A DNA stretch of 64,000 nucleotides. Origin: an uncultured Myxococcales bacterium. Its GTDB lineage: Bacteria > Myxococcota_A > Bradymonadia > UBA7976 > VGTA01. The notes below the pieces were generated by a model, which had not been told where the DNA came from, did no database searches, and worked only from the letters and a program-made list of their open reading frames with translations. The stretch lies in contig CAKZRU010000060.1 in the NCBI GenBank assembly GCA_937146725.1, positions 80,498 through 144,497 of the forward strand, in the 5' to 3' direction. Of this stretch, positions 1 through 8,965 are shown piece after piece; the first letter of the stretch is position 1, and each line of letters begins with the position of its first letter. A program made the translations under genes and the position numbers.

Positions 1-1167
1 ACTTAGGCGACGCCAAGCCACCCATTCCGGCTCAAGATTGCTTAAAACCTGTTTTAAAGTGATGAGATACTCTGTTTTTTGTCCACCACTTCCAATGGTC
101 GTGGTCGCCCAATCAAGACTAGTAAAGGCAATTGGTAAGTTTTCCTCAAGATCGCTTGGCTTAGCCAAATATCCCAAGTTTCGGTAAAAGTTTTGAACAG
201 CACTCATATCATCTGGAGCCGGATTACCCAAATATGGAGGAGAAACTGGGTCAGGAATCAATGAAACCCCGATAAAGTCTGCTTTTTTACTGCCTTCTTT
301 GCTTAGGAAAGGCCAAATTGTTCGTTTTAGACCAAGCTCTAAGGTTAAAAGCTCATCTCGATCTAAGCCAAACTCATCAGCAATATTGGGTATTGTATGA
401 AGCTTTAACTTTGACCAACTTACTGAAGGACCAACCTTAAGATCAGCGTTAAGCGCTTTCATTTCCTCATAGATTTCATGATAAAGGTCCATCAAATTGA
501 TTAAATCCCATTCAGGATTAACCGTTGGGCCTGGGGTTACGGCTTCATAGCCATTTAGCTCAAGACCGATGACCACAGCATCAATATCACTTACTCTTGC
601 TAAACCAGTAAAAGCTGCGATTGTTTCACGTCGAAGTTCGTTAAGATAGAAGTTGGCTTGGCTTGCGCCACTTTCTTCTAAGCATTGATAATAGATAGAT
701 TCACGCTGAGGGGTAAGTAAATCAACCTGCACAATCACTTCATCAAAACTAAATCCTTTTTCATTAATTCGATCAAGAATCTTAGGTACTGTTCTTTCAG
801 GTAAGGCTTCTAATGCCCTCATACCGGTTAGGCAGTCTTCATTAGTACGCTTATCGATCAGTGGAACATTGATCACAAGCTTACTAAAAGCACCTTCAAT
901 ACGCTCTTTAGCGGTTGTTAAAATGATGATATCTTGCTCATCAATTGTGGCGGCTCTGACACTCTTATCCCAATGTCCTTCAGTTCGTCCAATCGCTTGG
1001 TTACTTAAGGTTGTTTTTTCTTGAGGTAGAATCGTTGTTTCTGCATCAATTACAGGAATATCTTCGTCACAGGCTACAAATAGCCCCATCATCAAGTAGC
1101 TCAGTAAGTAAAAACTAAGCAAACTTTGGTCACGACGACTGATAGAGGATTTAACTAAGGCTTTCAA
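1..1167 (-). CDS. Putative TIM-barrel-like lipoprotein, C-terminus cut by window edge
   Basis: An open frame of 389 codons runs off the left edge without a stop. The proposed start is TTG, because AAAGGA lies 7 nt upstream on the minus strand; the first in-frame ATG lies inside the signal sequence. The N-terminus has basic residues, a hydrophobic stretch and a lipobox ending F-V-A-C followed by D-E-D, so it should be an exported lipoprotein. Further on are an alternation such as VVIGLELNGYE, a segment IGVSLIPDP and PIAFTSLDWATT near the visible end. This order resembles TIM-barrel glycosidase-like lipoproteins, where Glu residues at strand ends are catalytic. That assignment is inference from pattern only; no substrate can be named. 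Confidence 0.6.
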   Translation of the reverse strand, partial: MKALVKSSISRRDQSLLSFYLLSYLMMGLFVACDEDIPVIDAETTILPQEKTTLSNQAIGRTEGHWDKSVRAATIDEQDIIILTTAKERIEGAFSKLVINVPLIDKRTNEDCLTGMRALEALPERTVPKILDRINEKGFSFDEVIVQVDLLTPQRESIYYQCLEESGASQANFYLNELRRETIAAFTGLARVSDIDAVVIGLELNGYEAVTPGPTVNPEWDLINLMDLYHEIYEEMKALNADLKVGPSVSWSKLKLHTIPNIADEFGLDRDELLTLELGLKRTIWPFLSKEGSKKADFIGVSLIPDPVSPPYLGNPAPDDMSAVQNFYRNLGYLAKPSDLEENLPIAFTSLDWATTTIGSGGQKTEYLITLKQVLSNLEPEWVAWRRLS

Positions 1168-1204
1168 AAGGAGGTCCTTTCGGTAATGAGCAAGTGATGA
1201 ACAG

Positions 1205-1230
1205 GTTATGAAAAGTTATGAAAAGTTATG
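1205..1230. repeat. Short tandem repeat (10 bp unit) over the ADH stop codon
   Basis: The unit AAAAGTTATG is repeated twice after a partial copy GTTATG. On the minus strand the last TAA of the alcohol dehydrogenase gene lies in one copy and the adjoining copies supply further TAA triplets. Confidence 0.8.
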
Positions 1231-2422
1231 AGCAAGCGGCTGCGTCTAGGTCACCACGAATAGCGGCATCAAAAAGCTGTTCCAAATCGGCTTGAGTTAA
1301 AGCACGAGGATTTGTGGGGGCAGTTGGATCCACAAGTGCACGAGAAGCAAGTTCTGCAATCTGATCGCTACCGACACCAATCTCGGCCAAGGTATGAGGG
1401 ATTTTAAGCTGTTCTCTTAATGATAAGGTCCATTTAAGAAAGCGCTCACCACTTGGATTATCTAAGCCTAAGTAACGACAAAGCGCAGTTAGCTTTTCTT
1501 CATTTTCTTTACGATTATACATCAAAACATAAGGCATAACGACAGCATTAGTCAGCCCATGATGAGTATTGAGAACCGCACCACAGGGATGACTCATAGA
1601 GTGCATTGCACCTAGTCCCTTTTGAAAAGCAGTAGCGCCCATGGTTGACGAAACAATCATATGAGCACGCGCTTCAATGTCATCGGCTTGTTGATATGCT
1701 CTGACCAAAGCTTGATCAACTAACTTAATGCCCTCGATCGCAATCCCATCGCCCATTGGATGGTAAAGTGGGCTACATAAAGCTTCAAGGTTATGGCTTA
1801 GGGCATCCATACCAACAGCAGCGGTTAGGTGAGCGGGTAAGCCAATGGTTAATTCTGGATCAGCAATGACCAAAGCGGGAAGCATTTTAGGATGGAAGAT
1901 AATTTTCTTAGTATGGTCACTTAAGTCGGTAATCACTGAGCACCGACCCACCTCAGAACCAGTTCCAGAAGTGGTTGGAACAGCAACGACCGGTGCCATC
2001 CCCGCCACATTGACTCGGGTGTACCAATCAGCCTTATCTTCAAAATCCCAAAGTGGACGATCTTGACCCACCATGAGTGCAACCGCTTTGGCAGCATCAA
2101 GACCGCTACCACCACCAAAAGCAATCACACCATCATGACCACCAGCGTGATAGGCCGCCACACCGGCTTCTACATTTTCACCAACAGGATTACCTTGCAC
2201 ACCAGAAAAGACTTCACAAGGCATTTGGTGGTCAAGGCAAACCTGAACCGCTCGTTGGACAATCTCAGAACTTGCCAAGCCTTCATCGGTAATGAGAAGT
2301 GGCTTACTCATGCCTAAACTTGTGCAAGCTTCAGCAAGTTCCTTAATTCGACCCGCACCAAAGCGGATGGGAGTAGGATAGTGCCAATTCATAGAAATAT
2401 TTTTAAAAGAATCACTGGTCAT
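1226..2422 (-). CDS. Iron-containing alcohol dehydrogenase
   Basis: NAD(P)-dependent group III (Fe-ADH) dehydrogenase of 398 aa, probably cytosolic, interconverting alcohols and aldehydes. Seen: the nucleotide-binding motif GGGSGLDAAK (about residues 103-112), the family signature PTTSGTGSEV (149-158), and metal ligands matching FucO by spacing: D206, H210, H274 and H288. The C-terminal PTAPTNPRALTQADLEQL block is typical of the family, and the length is normal. The physiological substrate cannot be told from sequence; butanol/lactaldehyde-type and 4-hydroxybutyrate-type members look alike. It is transcribed divergently from hemL and is followed by the edge lipoprotein in the same direction, about 58 nt downstream. 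Confidence 0.92.
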   Translation of the reverse strand: MTSDSFKNISMNWHYPTPIRFGAGRIKELAEACTSLGMSKPLLITDEGLASSEIVQRAVQVCLDHQMPCEVFSGVQGNPVGENVEAGVAAYHAGGHDGVIAFGGGSGLDAAKAVALMVGQDRPLWDFEDKADWYTRVNVAGMAPVVAVPTTSGTGSEVGRCSVITDLSDHTKKIIFHPKMLPALVIADPELTIGLPAHLTAAVGMDALSHNLEALCSPLYHPMGDGIAIEGIKLVDQALVRAYQQADDIEARAHMIVSSTMGATAFQKGLGAMHSMSHPCGAVLNTHHGLTNAVVMPYVLMYNRKENEEKLTALCRYLGLDNPSGERFLKWTLSLREQLKIPHTLAEIGVGSDQIAELASRALVDPTAPTNPRALTQADLEQLFDAAIRGDLDAAACS

Positions 2423-2450
2423 GGGTGAGACCTCGCTATTTTAAAGTGAT

Positions 2451-2536
2451 TTGAGTAAGGTGCAAAGCACATTGCTGTATAATAGTAGAAGCAAAGGTTT
2501 GCAATTTCTGAGAAGATCTTCAAGTCAGATCGACTT
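2451..2536 (+). promoter_or_regulatory. Candidate hemL promoter and leader dyads
   Basis: A consensus -10 TATAAT occurs at 2478-2483. The nearest -35-like TTGAGT (2451-2456) is 21 nt away, so the -35 match is poor. Downstream lie a perfect 10-bp palindrome GAAGATCTTC (2512-2521) and an inverted repeat AAGTC-N5-GACTT (2522-2536), both before the hemL start. They could be an operator or a leader hairpin. The region also serves the divergent alcohol dehydrogenase gene. Confidence 0.35.
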
Positions 2537-2614
2537 ATTGATGATGAATCTGTTATATACAGCTAGCAAATAAAGCTTAACTTATGTCAACATAATCTAA
2601 CATTGGAGGTTTCC

Positions 2615-3910
2615 ATGGGACTTTCTCACCCAAAAAGTCAAGCTCTTTTAGAACGTGCACAACAAGTGATGCCAGGCGGGGTAAATAGCCCTGTACGTGC
2701 CTTTAAAGCAGTTGGGGGTATCCCCTTATTTATTGCCGAGGCCAATGGGGCATATCTTACCGATGTCGATGGGAATCGCTATGTCGATTTAGTCGGTACT
2801 TGGGGACCCGCTGTTTTGGGGCATGCTCATGAAGCAGTGGTCGAAGCGATTTGTAACGCAGCCCAGCGTGGCACAAGCTTTGGGGCACCTACGGAAGCGG
2901 AGGTGACCATGGCTGAAGTTGTGCGTGAGCTCTTTCCGTCGATTGAAATGATGCGTATGGTATCAAGTGGTACAGAGGCGACTATGTCAGCGATTCGCTT
3001 GGCGCGTGGTGCCACTCAACGAGATGGAATTGTGAAGTTTGAAGGTTGCTATCATGGTCACGTTGATAGCTTGCTGGTTAAGGCCGGTAGTGGTGCAGCC
3101 TCTTTTGGTGAGCCCGATTCAGGTGGTGTACCCGCTGATTTAGCCAAGCATACACTTACTTTAGCCTTTAATGATGCTGATGGTTTACGTGAACTTTTTG
3201 CCAATAAGGGTGCTGAGATTTCTTGTGTGATTCTTGAAGCAATTACCGGAAATATGGGAGTTATCTTGCCTACTCCCGAATTTATGGAAGCTTTGGAAGA
3301 AGTCAGAAGTCAATATGGTGCTTTGATCATTTTTGATGAGGTAATGACCGGATTTAGAGCAGACCTTGGCGGTGCTCAAGCCTATCTCAATTTCAAACCT
3401 GACCTTACTTGCTTAGGCAAAGTTGTCGGGGGTGGATTACCAGTGGGAGTTTATGGGGGTCGTAAGGATTTGATGCATCATATCTCACCGCTTGGTGTTG
3501 TTTATCAAGCCGGTACCTTAAGTGGAAATCCTTTGGCAACCGCGGCCGGTATCACAACTCTGAATATCTTGAAACAACCGGGCTTTTTTGAAAAAATTGC
3601 CGAAACAACAGCGAAAATCGAGGATGGTCTTAAGCAGTTAATTGCTGAAGGAAATCATCAAGCAGTTGTACAAAGAGCCGGCACAATGTTGACTCTTTTC
3701 TTTAGCGATAAACCGGTGATGAACTTTGATGACGCTAAGGCCTGTGATCATCAGCGTTTTGCCCGTTTTCATCAAATTATGCTTCGCGAAGGTGTATATT
3801 TACCACCTAGTGGCTATGAGGCTTGCTTTGTTTCAGCCATGCATGGTGCAGAGGAAATCGATCATATTCTTAGAGCTGCCAATATTGCACTCGCTGAGTC
3901 AGCAGAGTAA
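2615..3910 (+). CDS. hemL: Glutamate-1-semialdehyde 2,1-aminomutase
   Basis: PLP enzyme of the C5 route to 5-aminolevulinate, the precursor of haem and other tetrapyrroles. The 431-aa product is full length. Visible motifs are PGGVNSPVRAF near the N-terminus, SSGTEA (117-122, cofactor phosphate), DEVMTGFR (241-248, with the Asp contacting the PLP pyridine nitrogen) and the Schiff-base lysine K269 in CLGKVVGGGLPVG. The open frame begins at a TTG at 2603, but that TTG sits in the GGAGGT ribosome-binding site; the ATG at 2615, 4 nt after GGAGGT, is the credible start. The next gene begins 5 nt after the stop, so the two are probably co-transcribed. Confidence 0.96.
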   Translation: MGLSHPKSQALLERAQQVMPGGVNSPVRAFKAVGGIPLFIAEANGAYLTDVDGNRYVDLVGTWGPAVLGHAHEAVVEAICNAAQRGTSFGAPTEAEVTMAEVVRELFPSIEMMRMVSSGTEATMSAIRLARGATQRDGIVKFEGCYHGHVDSLLVKAGSGAASFGEPDSGGVPADLAKHTLTLAFNDADGLRELFANKGAEISCVILEAITGNMGVILPTPEFMEALEEVRSQYGALIIFDEVMTGFRADLGGAQAYLNFKPDLTCLGKVVGGGLPVGVYGGRKDLMHHISPLGVVYQAGTLSGNPLATAAGITTLNILKQPGFFEKIAETTAKIEDGLKQLIAEGNHQAVVQRAGTMLTLFFSDKPVMNFDDAKACDHQRFARFHQIMLREGVYLPPSGYEACFVSAMHGAEEIDHILRAANIALAESAE

Positions 3911-3915
3911 GCTTT

Positions 3916-4182
3916 ATGGACCGTAGAGAACGCATCCGAAACAAAACCGCTGGTCTGTGGAAAGATGCCAAGTATGCAGGGGTTGGTATCGAATTCGGAA
4001 TTTCGATTGCAGCATGTTATTTTATTGGTGATTGGGCTCAAGATCGCTGGGACTTTGCTCCTTATGGGGTCTTTGCAGGTGTTTTGCTTGGTTTTGCTTC
4101 GGGCTTAAGACGTCTGATCAAGATTGCTGAGGCCGAATCAAAAGTATCACGAACCCACCAAAAAGATACCAACTCCAAATAA
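3916..4182 (+). CDS. AtpZ/AtpI-like small membrane protein
   Basis: An 88-aa protein with a basic N-terminus and two hydrophobic segments (about residues 22-38 and 47-65), the latter containing GVFAGVLLGFASGLRRLI. The pattern matches the putative F0F1-ATPase subunit family (AtpZ, ATPase_gene1), usually found beside AtpI ahead of ATP synthase genes and proposed to assist c-ring assembly or Mg2+ handling. It lies 5 nt after hemL and upstream of a gene whose N-terminal part is AtpI-like, which supports the call. No atpB/E/F gene follows in this window, so the pair has been separated from the ATP synthase operon or sits in a split arrangement. Confidence 0.75.
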   Translation: MDRRERIRNKTAGLWKDAKYAGVGIEFGISIAACYFIGDWAQDRWDFAPYGVFAGVLLGFASGLRRLIKIAEAESKVSRTHQKDTNSK

Positions 4183-4225
4183 GTAAAACTTGAAACCCTT
4201 TAATATAAATCAGCAGGAGGATTAA

Positions 4226-5278
4226 ATGAATGAAGCCAAACTTAGCACAGATATAGGGCTCAATACTGCGCAAAATGCTGAAGCCACACTGAACTCAGAT
4301 GCTGGCTTAGAATCTGGTTCAGAGTCTCAGCCAAAGTTAAAAATAGACCCGGGGCAACTTATTATGCATTTTCATAAGTCAATGCTTGGGATTACTTTGA
4401 TTGGTTTGGGTCTTGTCGCATTGCAATTAGGCACCGTATCCTTGCTTCCCTTTGCTCTAGGTAGTCTATTGGTTTGGATCAATATGACCCTATTGGCAAA
4501 AGGCTTAGGCGGTGTACTTAATGGCGAAAAAAGCTTAGCTTTTTTACTACTGTTCAAGTTTGCTTTTTTACTTGGTGGTGTCTATGTCTTGGCCCAACTT
4601 TTTCCTCAGCAAACCATAGCGGTTATTTTAGGATGTAGTACTTGGATTTTAGCCTTGTTTGCAATGAACTCAAAGATCAGTGTACTCAGTCAAGCAAGTC
4701 AAGCATCCTTAATTTGTCTTTTGAGTCTATGCTCAGCACAATGGGTGGAGGCTAAGCCTAGTGAAGCTGACATGCTTGCGGGAGAGGTACATGTGCGTAC
4801 AATTAAGGTTAAAGATTCATCAATGCCAAAGGTTGTGGCCGAGGGAATTATTAAAACCGCACCAGAATCATTATGGGCGGTGGTTGCTGACTGTGCTAAC
4901 TTTAAGAAGACCATGGAAAATATTAAACTCTCTAAGCATCTAGGCTTTGTCAAAGGACTAAAACGCTGTGAGTTAGTCGTAGATTTACCTTTTCCTTTAA
5001 GCGATTTACGTTCGGTGGTGGATGTTAAGCTTCAAATAAAGGACGGTAAGTACATTCGCTCTTGGACTTTGGTTGAGGGAGACTACAATAAAAATGCCGG
5101 AGAATGGTACTTAGAGGCTAGAGCTGATGGATACACATTTTTAAGATATAGCGTGCATGTAGAGCCCAAGATCTCTGTACCAAACTACTTTTTAGGGATG
5201 GCGCAAAAATCTAAGGTGCCTGGTATCTTTAAAAACTTTACTAAGCTCATGAAAAAACGAGGGCTTTTATTACCTTGA
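4226..5278 (+). CDS. AtpI-like membrane domain fused to START/SRPBCC domain
   Basis: A 350-aa protein starting after a strong AGGAGG site. Residues about 53-146 hold four hydrophobic segments resembling ATP synthase I (AtpI). Residues about 188-350 look like a SRPBCC/START lipid-binding-type domain (TAPESLWAVVADCANFKKTM, then the strand pattern VVDVKLQIKDGKY and YSVHVEPKISVPNY). Between them, from M147, the sequence reads as a classical signal peptide ending QWVEA-KP. So the gene looks like an AtpI gene joined in frame to a formerly separate exported START-like protein. In the fusion the signal peptide would act as a fifth membrane segment and place the START domain outside the cytoplasm. No good ribosome-binding site precedes the internal ATG at 4664, which favours a real fusion. 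Confidence 0.7.
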   Translation: MNEAKLSTDIGLNTAQNAEATLNSDAGLESGSESQPKLKIDPGQLIMHFHKSMLGITLIGLGLVALQLGTVSLLPFALGSLLVWINMTLLAKGLGGVLNGEKSLAFLLLFKFAFLLGGVYVLAQLFPQQTIAVILGCSTWILALFAMNSKISVLSQASQASLICLLSLCSAQWVEAKPSEADMLAGEVHVRTIKVKDSSMPKVVAEGIIKTAPESLWAVVADCANFKKTMENIKLSKHLGFVKGLKRCELVVDLPFPLSDLRSVVDVKLQIKDGKYIRSWTLVEGDYNKNAGEWYLEARADGYTFLRYSVHVEPKISVPNYFLGMAQKSKVPGIFKNFTKLMKKRGLLLP

Positions 5279-5311
5279 GCTTTAAGAAAGAGGCTTGAGT
5301 AGACGCTTAAA

Positions 5312-5360
5312 AGATGAGAGTAAAAGAAAGATGAGAGTAAAAGAAAGATGAGAGTAAAAG
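5312..5360. repeat. Tandem repeat, 17 bp unit, about three copies
   Basis: AGATGAGAGTAAAAGAA recurs at 5312, 5329 and 5346 in the gap between the convergent AtpI-START gene and the PQQ/Sel1 lipoprotein. No hairpin or T-run typical of a terminator accompanies it. Confidence 0.85.
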
Positions 5361-5372
5361 TTTAAACAGAGA

Positions 5373-8300
5373 CTATTTACTTTCTAAGTTTTTCATATGG
5401 TCACAAGCCCATTGTGAACCTTGATAACAAGCTTTTTGATAGGCCATAAGGGCGATCTGCTTCTTCTTGGGTCCACCAAGACCGAGTTCATTTAAGAAGC
5501 CCCAACGAGCACAAGAATGGGCATAACCCGCCTCACAGGCCTTAAAATAAGCCACTCTAGCCTCAGCGTAATTTTGAGTGGTTCCTTGGCCAAGCTCAAG
5601 CAATTTACCTAGGCGCTCGGTTGCAAACATATCCCCAAGCTTTGCCGCTCGGCTATGGTAGTTGTAAGCAGTTTTATAGTTCACTATGGTTTGACTCGCC
5701 TCATCAATTTTGGATGAGAAAAGTCCTAATTCAGCCAATAAGCCTAAGCGCATACAGGCAGGGGCAACGCCCCATTGACAGGCAGCGCTCCAAGCCCCTT
5801 GAGCAACCAAAGCATCAAGTTTGTTCACAGACTTTTGGGTTGAGCTTAGTCTTTGTTTCTTCTGAGTAAACCAAGTTTCAATCGCTTTGTTTCTTTCAGC
5901 GAATGAAAGACTCCCATCTACATCAATGAGGGCATCGCCTTGAATTAAGCAATCCCAACGATCACCGGCGCTACAGTCAGAGGCTTGAGAGAGAGATGAA
6001 GTCAGGGGTGAGTCTGTTGTATCTTTCACATCTTTAGTATTTTTTAGGTTTTCGGTAGTGGTCTGAGGTTTTAACGCAAGGACTCTGAATAATTGCGCAC
6101 TTGTTTGTTGCGAAACAAGAGCCCAATCTTGACTCAGAATCAGTGAGTTAAATGGTTTAAGTGTCCATTGCCAAACCACTTGGTCAAGCTGAGGAGGTAA
6201 ACCAAACACTTTGCCCGACTCAGGAGAGACGATCAGCCACTGTTGATCCATGCTACTGAGATAAGCTTGGGGATCGAGTGAGTCAAACTTAAGCATTTGA
6301 GACTTTAATTGAGGTTTAGGCTGGCTAAAATATAACGCTTGATTAAGTGTGTGCAATAAGATCACTCGCTGACCCACACTGGTCCAAGAAACCGGCGATT
6401 CGAAAGCTTTTTCTAAAACAAGCTTATCTCTTCGTTTTAATCGGAGTCCTTCGTTCAGAACTAGACTGCCCTTGGTCAAGTCAAAGCCATAAAAGCCTTG
6501 GTCAGTGAGTAAGGCAACAATTTTCTTTTGGATGGAATCGAGAATCTTAACCGAAGGTTGCTGTAAGAGTTTTCGCCCCTTTAAGACTTGAGTCCAGAGT
6601 GTATTTCCTGTGCTTGGGTCGACCAGTTTTAGTTCTAGTTTTCGTTTAAGGTTTTGTTGAATCAAAATAAGCAAAGGCTTGGTATGACTGGAGGCTTGAG
6701 TTTGATCTGAAACAGATACTAAGTTTGCACTTAAATATGCCCCGATGAGTTTTGAACTTTGAGTTGCTGAAATGACCGGTATCGGTTCCTTTTTACTTGG
6801 TGCACGTAATGGATACAACTGTAGTTGTCGCAGACGACTTTTGGTCTGTTTAACACTAAAAATGAGGGTCTCATTAGAAGTTTCATGACTCGATCGCTTG
6901 CTTTGTTGAGTCACTTTAGTGCCAATATCTTCAGCGGTATTTGCCGGACGCTCTGCTGTATGCGCTTGATTATATTTCCCTAGTAAGTTCCCACAGTCTT
7001 CATTAGGACATGCTAATTTAGTGACTGTTTCACCAAATTGATTAAGCAGGCTAAGCTCACTTTTTCGCCAACATAGAACCCCACCATCATTTAAAAGCGC
7101 TAAATACTGCGCCGGGATCAGTTCGATTTTTTGACAGTTTTTTAGATGTCCTTTCGCATCAAAAGGATGACGATGGCTCCAGCGTACAACACCTGTGACC
7201 GGATCAATACCATATAGGGCTTGTGCGGTATCTGTAATAACATGTTTGCTAGGCGATGCATTGTTTGAAATTGATGATTCTTGACCGCTCTGACTTAAGA
7301 AGGCTGTAGGGCTATATTCTAAATTGACTTGGCCTCTCAACTTAGAATCTGAGCCAAAGTCTTTTAACCATTTTAAACGCTCTTCTTGACGGATTAAACT
7401 CAGATGAGACAGTTTTGAGTTTTCTTTAATCATGAGGCTCGGCGGTGACAGACTAAGCCTTGCTTGAGTGTTCATGCTTTGGTGAGAAGACCATCTGGCC
7501 TCTAAACCTAAAGATAAATGGGCACGAAACTGATTCACTGAAGCTTTATGCTCGCAGAGTTTACACTCGTTTACATACTGTCGGCTTTCTTTCCGAGCTT
7601 GTTGGATTTGGTCTGCTGTAAAGCAGGTACTTAGACCATGTTCAAGACAAGGCATGAGCGGCGCATCTAAACGACGCTGCAGTTTTTGGGTCAAAGACAG
7701 CCACTGTGTATCTTTAACCATGGAAGAATAGTCTGCATTTAGCAGGATCTTTATCGACTTGGCATCTAGAGGGCCACGAAGGAGTCTAACCGCTTCGCCT
7801 ATACTTGAACGTGTATTTAACTCGGACTGCAGCGCCGAACTTAGTTCTGCGACATTAAGTGGATATGGTAAATCTTCTGGAGGGGTAAGCATGTGAGTAC
7901 GATAGCTGATTAAGGCCCGCACTTGAGGCTCAACAGAGCTTTCACATTGATTGAGCCAACGATCCAAAGCACTGTGTGGCTCTCGTTTAGCAGTTAAATC
8001 GATTTTTTGAGCATCTCGTAAACAGATTAAACGTTTCACCTTCGGACTATGCTTACAAATTAAGCAACGTTTTAGGTAGTTTGACCATTTTGCTTGCGCA
8101 CCGGATTTAGAAACTGCTTCAAGATCGGACCACAAAACTTCATCATGGCGTTGAGCAACTTTAGTATATTCCTGCGGTAAGATTAAGTCACGAGGTAAGC
8201 GAGAGCGTTTACACTCATGCTTACATTTACGACCATTTTGAGCAAGACAAGGAATTAAATCTGGTGCACTTTTACCATCAGCACTGCTTGGATCTAGACT

Positions 8301-8600
8301 TTGTTTGACCATCAAACAAGCAAGATACTTTAGCTCTTGTTCTATATTACTTTGCTGAAGCTTAGCCGTTTGACGATTCTTAAGGACAACTTGAGCTTGC
8401 TTAATTTGCTGCCTTGAATAAGGCGGAGAGACCAAACTTGCAATCTGTTCATCACTAAGTTTTTGATAGGGCGCATAAGGCGTGACACAAGACGTAAAAC
8501 AACACAAAATTAAAGCTAAACAGATGATTAAGCTAAATCTATCATTTTTGAAACGTGTTAGGCTCGATAGGGTAAGCAAAAGGGATTTTAATCGTTTCAT
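5373..8600 (-). CDS. Large lipoprotein with PQQ-like propeller and Sel1 repeats
   Basis: A 1075-aa exported lipoprotein: the hydrophobic N-terminus ends in a lipobox F-T-S-C with the acylated Cys at residue 38. Residues about 90-370 contain many Cys pairs (for example LICKH, CKLCEH). The middle (about 470-840) shows PQQ/WD-type propeller strands such as ALYGIDPVTGVVRWSH and LVDPSTGNTLWTQVL. The C-terminus (about 940-1070) carries Sel1-like alpha repeats (ATERLGKLLELGQGTTQNY, then CARWGFLNELGLGG), usually protein-protein interaction modules. The architecture suggests an envelope scaffold rather than an enzyme. Its partner is unknown, and both neighbours point the other way, so it is monocistronic. 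Confidence 0.75.
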   Translation of the reverse strand: MKRLKSLLLTLSSLTRFKNDRFSLIICLALILCCFTSCVTPYAPYQKLSDEQIASLVSPPYSRQQIKQAQVVLKNRQTAKLQQSNIEQELKYLACLMVKQSLDPSSADGKSAPDLIPCLAQNGRKCKHECKRSRLPRDLILPQEYTKVAQRHDEVLWSDLEAVSKSGAQAKWSNYLKRCLICKHSPKVKRLICLRDAQKIDLTAKREPHSALDRWLNQCESSVEPQVRALISYRTHMLTPPEDLPYPLNVAELSSALQSELNTRSSIGEAVRLLRGPLDAKSIKILLNADYSSMVKDTQWLSLTQKLQRRLDAPLMPCLEHGLSTCFTADQIQQARKESRQYVNECKLCEHKASVNQFRAHLSLGLEARWSSHQSMNTQARLSLSPPSLMIKENSKLSHLSLIRQEERLKWLKDFGSDSKLRGQVNLEYSPTAFLSQSGQESSISNNASPSKHVITDTAQALYGIDPVTGVVRWSHRHPFDAKGHLKNCQKIELIPAQYLALLNDGGVLCWRKSELSLLNQFGETVTKLACPNEDCGNLLGKYNQAHTAERPANTAEDIGTKVTQQSKRSSHETSNETLIFSVKQTKSRLRQLQLYPLRAPSKKEPIPVISATQSSKLIGAYLSANLVSVSDQTQASSHTKPLLILIQQNLKRKLELKLVDPSTGNTLWTQVLKGRKLLQQPSVKILDSIQKKIVALLTDQGFYGFDLTKGSLVLNEGLRLKRRDKLVLEKAFESPVSWTSVGQRVILLHTLNQALYFSQPKPQLKSQMLKFDSLDPQAYLSSMDQQWLIVSPESGKVFGLPPQLDQVVWQWTLKPFNSLILSQDWALVSQQTSAQLFRVLALKPQTTTENLKNTKDVKDTTDSPLTSSLSQASDCSAGDRWDCLIQGDALIDVDGSLSFAERNKAIETWFTQKKQRLSSTQKSVNKLDALVAQGAWSAACQWGVAPACMRLGLLAELGLFSSKIDEASQTIVNYKTAYNYHSRAAKLGDMFATERLGKLLELGQGTTQNYAEARVAYFKACEAGYAHSCARWGFLNELGLGGPKKKQIALMAYQKACYQGSQWACDHMKNLESK

Positions 8601-8909
8601 GAGTGTTTTCTATACGTTAAAAGCATAAGGGATGGTGTAATCATTGGCCTTTGGACAAGATGACGGCAAATCATATCGAAACTATAAGGCATATAGGGCG
8701 ATCGTCTTGCGATTTAAAAAGGCATACGCTTATTTTTATACACCGCATCACAATCAGCGACAACAGGTGAAAGCCATTATAAGTGATCTTTTAATTCTCT
8801 GTAATGCGAATCTAAAAGTTCTTTCATCTTGATACGGTTGTCGTTTTCAAAGAACATGATGGCATTGCATAAATCATAAACTCGATATGAGTATGAGAAA
8901 AGAGAGATT
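8601..8909. other. Intergenic region, no gene supported
   Basis: About 300 bp between the divergent lipoprotein and truC genes. A 62-codon frame at 8644 starts with TTG, lacks a ribosome-binding site and shows no recognisable protein pattern, so it is not called. No tRNA cloverleaf was recognised. Promoters for both flanking genes must lie here, but no confident -35/-10 pair stands out. Confidence 0.5.
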
Positions 8910-8965
8910 ATGCAAGAGAGATTATGCAAGAGAGATTATGCAAGAGAGATTATGCAAGAGCAAGC
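8901..8965 (+). repeat. 14-bp tandem repeat carrying four start codons of truC
   Basis: The unit ATGCAAGAGAGATT is repeated with ATGs at 8910, 8924, 8938 and 8952. Each ATG is preceded by a purine-rich AAGAGAGA-like stretch that could act as a ribosome-binding site. Because 14 is not a multiple of 3, only the first and fourth ATG are in the truC frame; the middle two would give peptides of 25 and 11 codons. Confidence 0.9.

Noticed and set aside
1165..1200. Strong plus-strand AAGGAGGT near 1168
   Set aside because: It is followed by an ATG with only three codons before TGA; the same bases read on the minus strand give the AAAGGA site for the lipoprotein TTG start.
4664..5278. Separate START-domain gene starting at internal ATG 4664
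   Set aside because: No ribosome-binding site before that ATG and the upstream frame is continuous; retained as a note on the fusion.
8644..8832. 62-codon plus-strand frame between the PQQ/Sel1 lipoprotein and truC
   Set aside because: TTG start with no ribosome-binding site, no recognisable protein pattern, and it occupies a likely promoter region.
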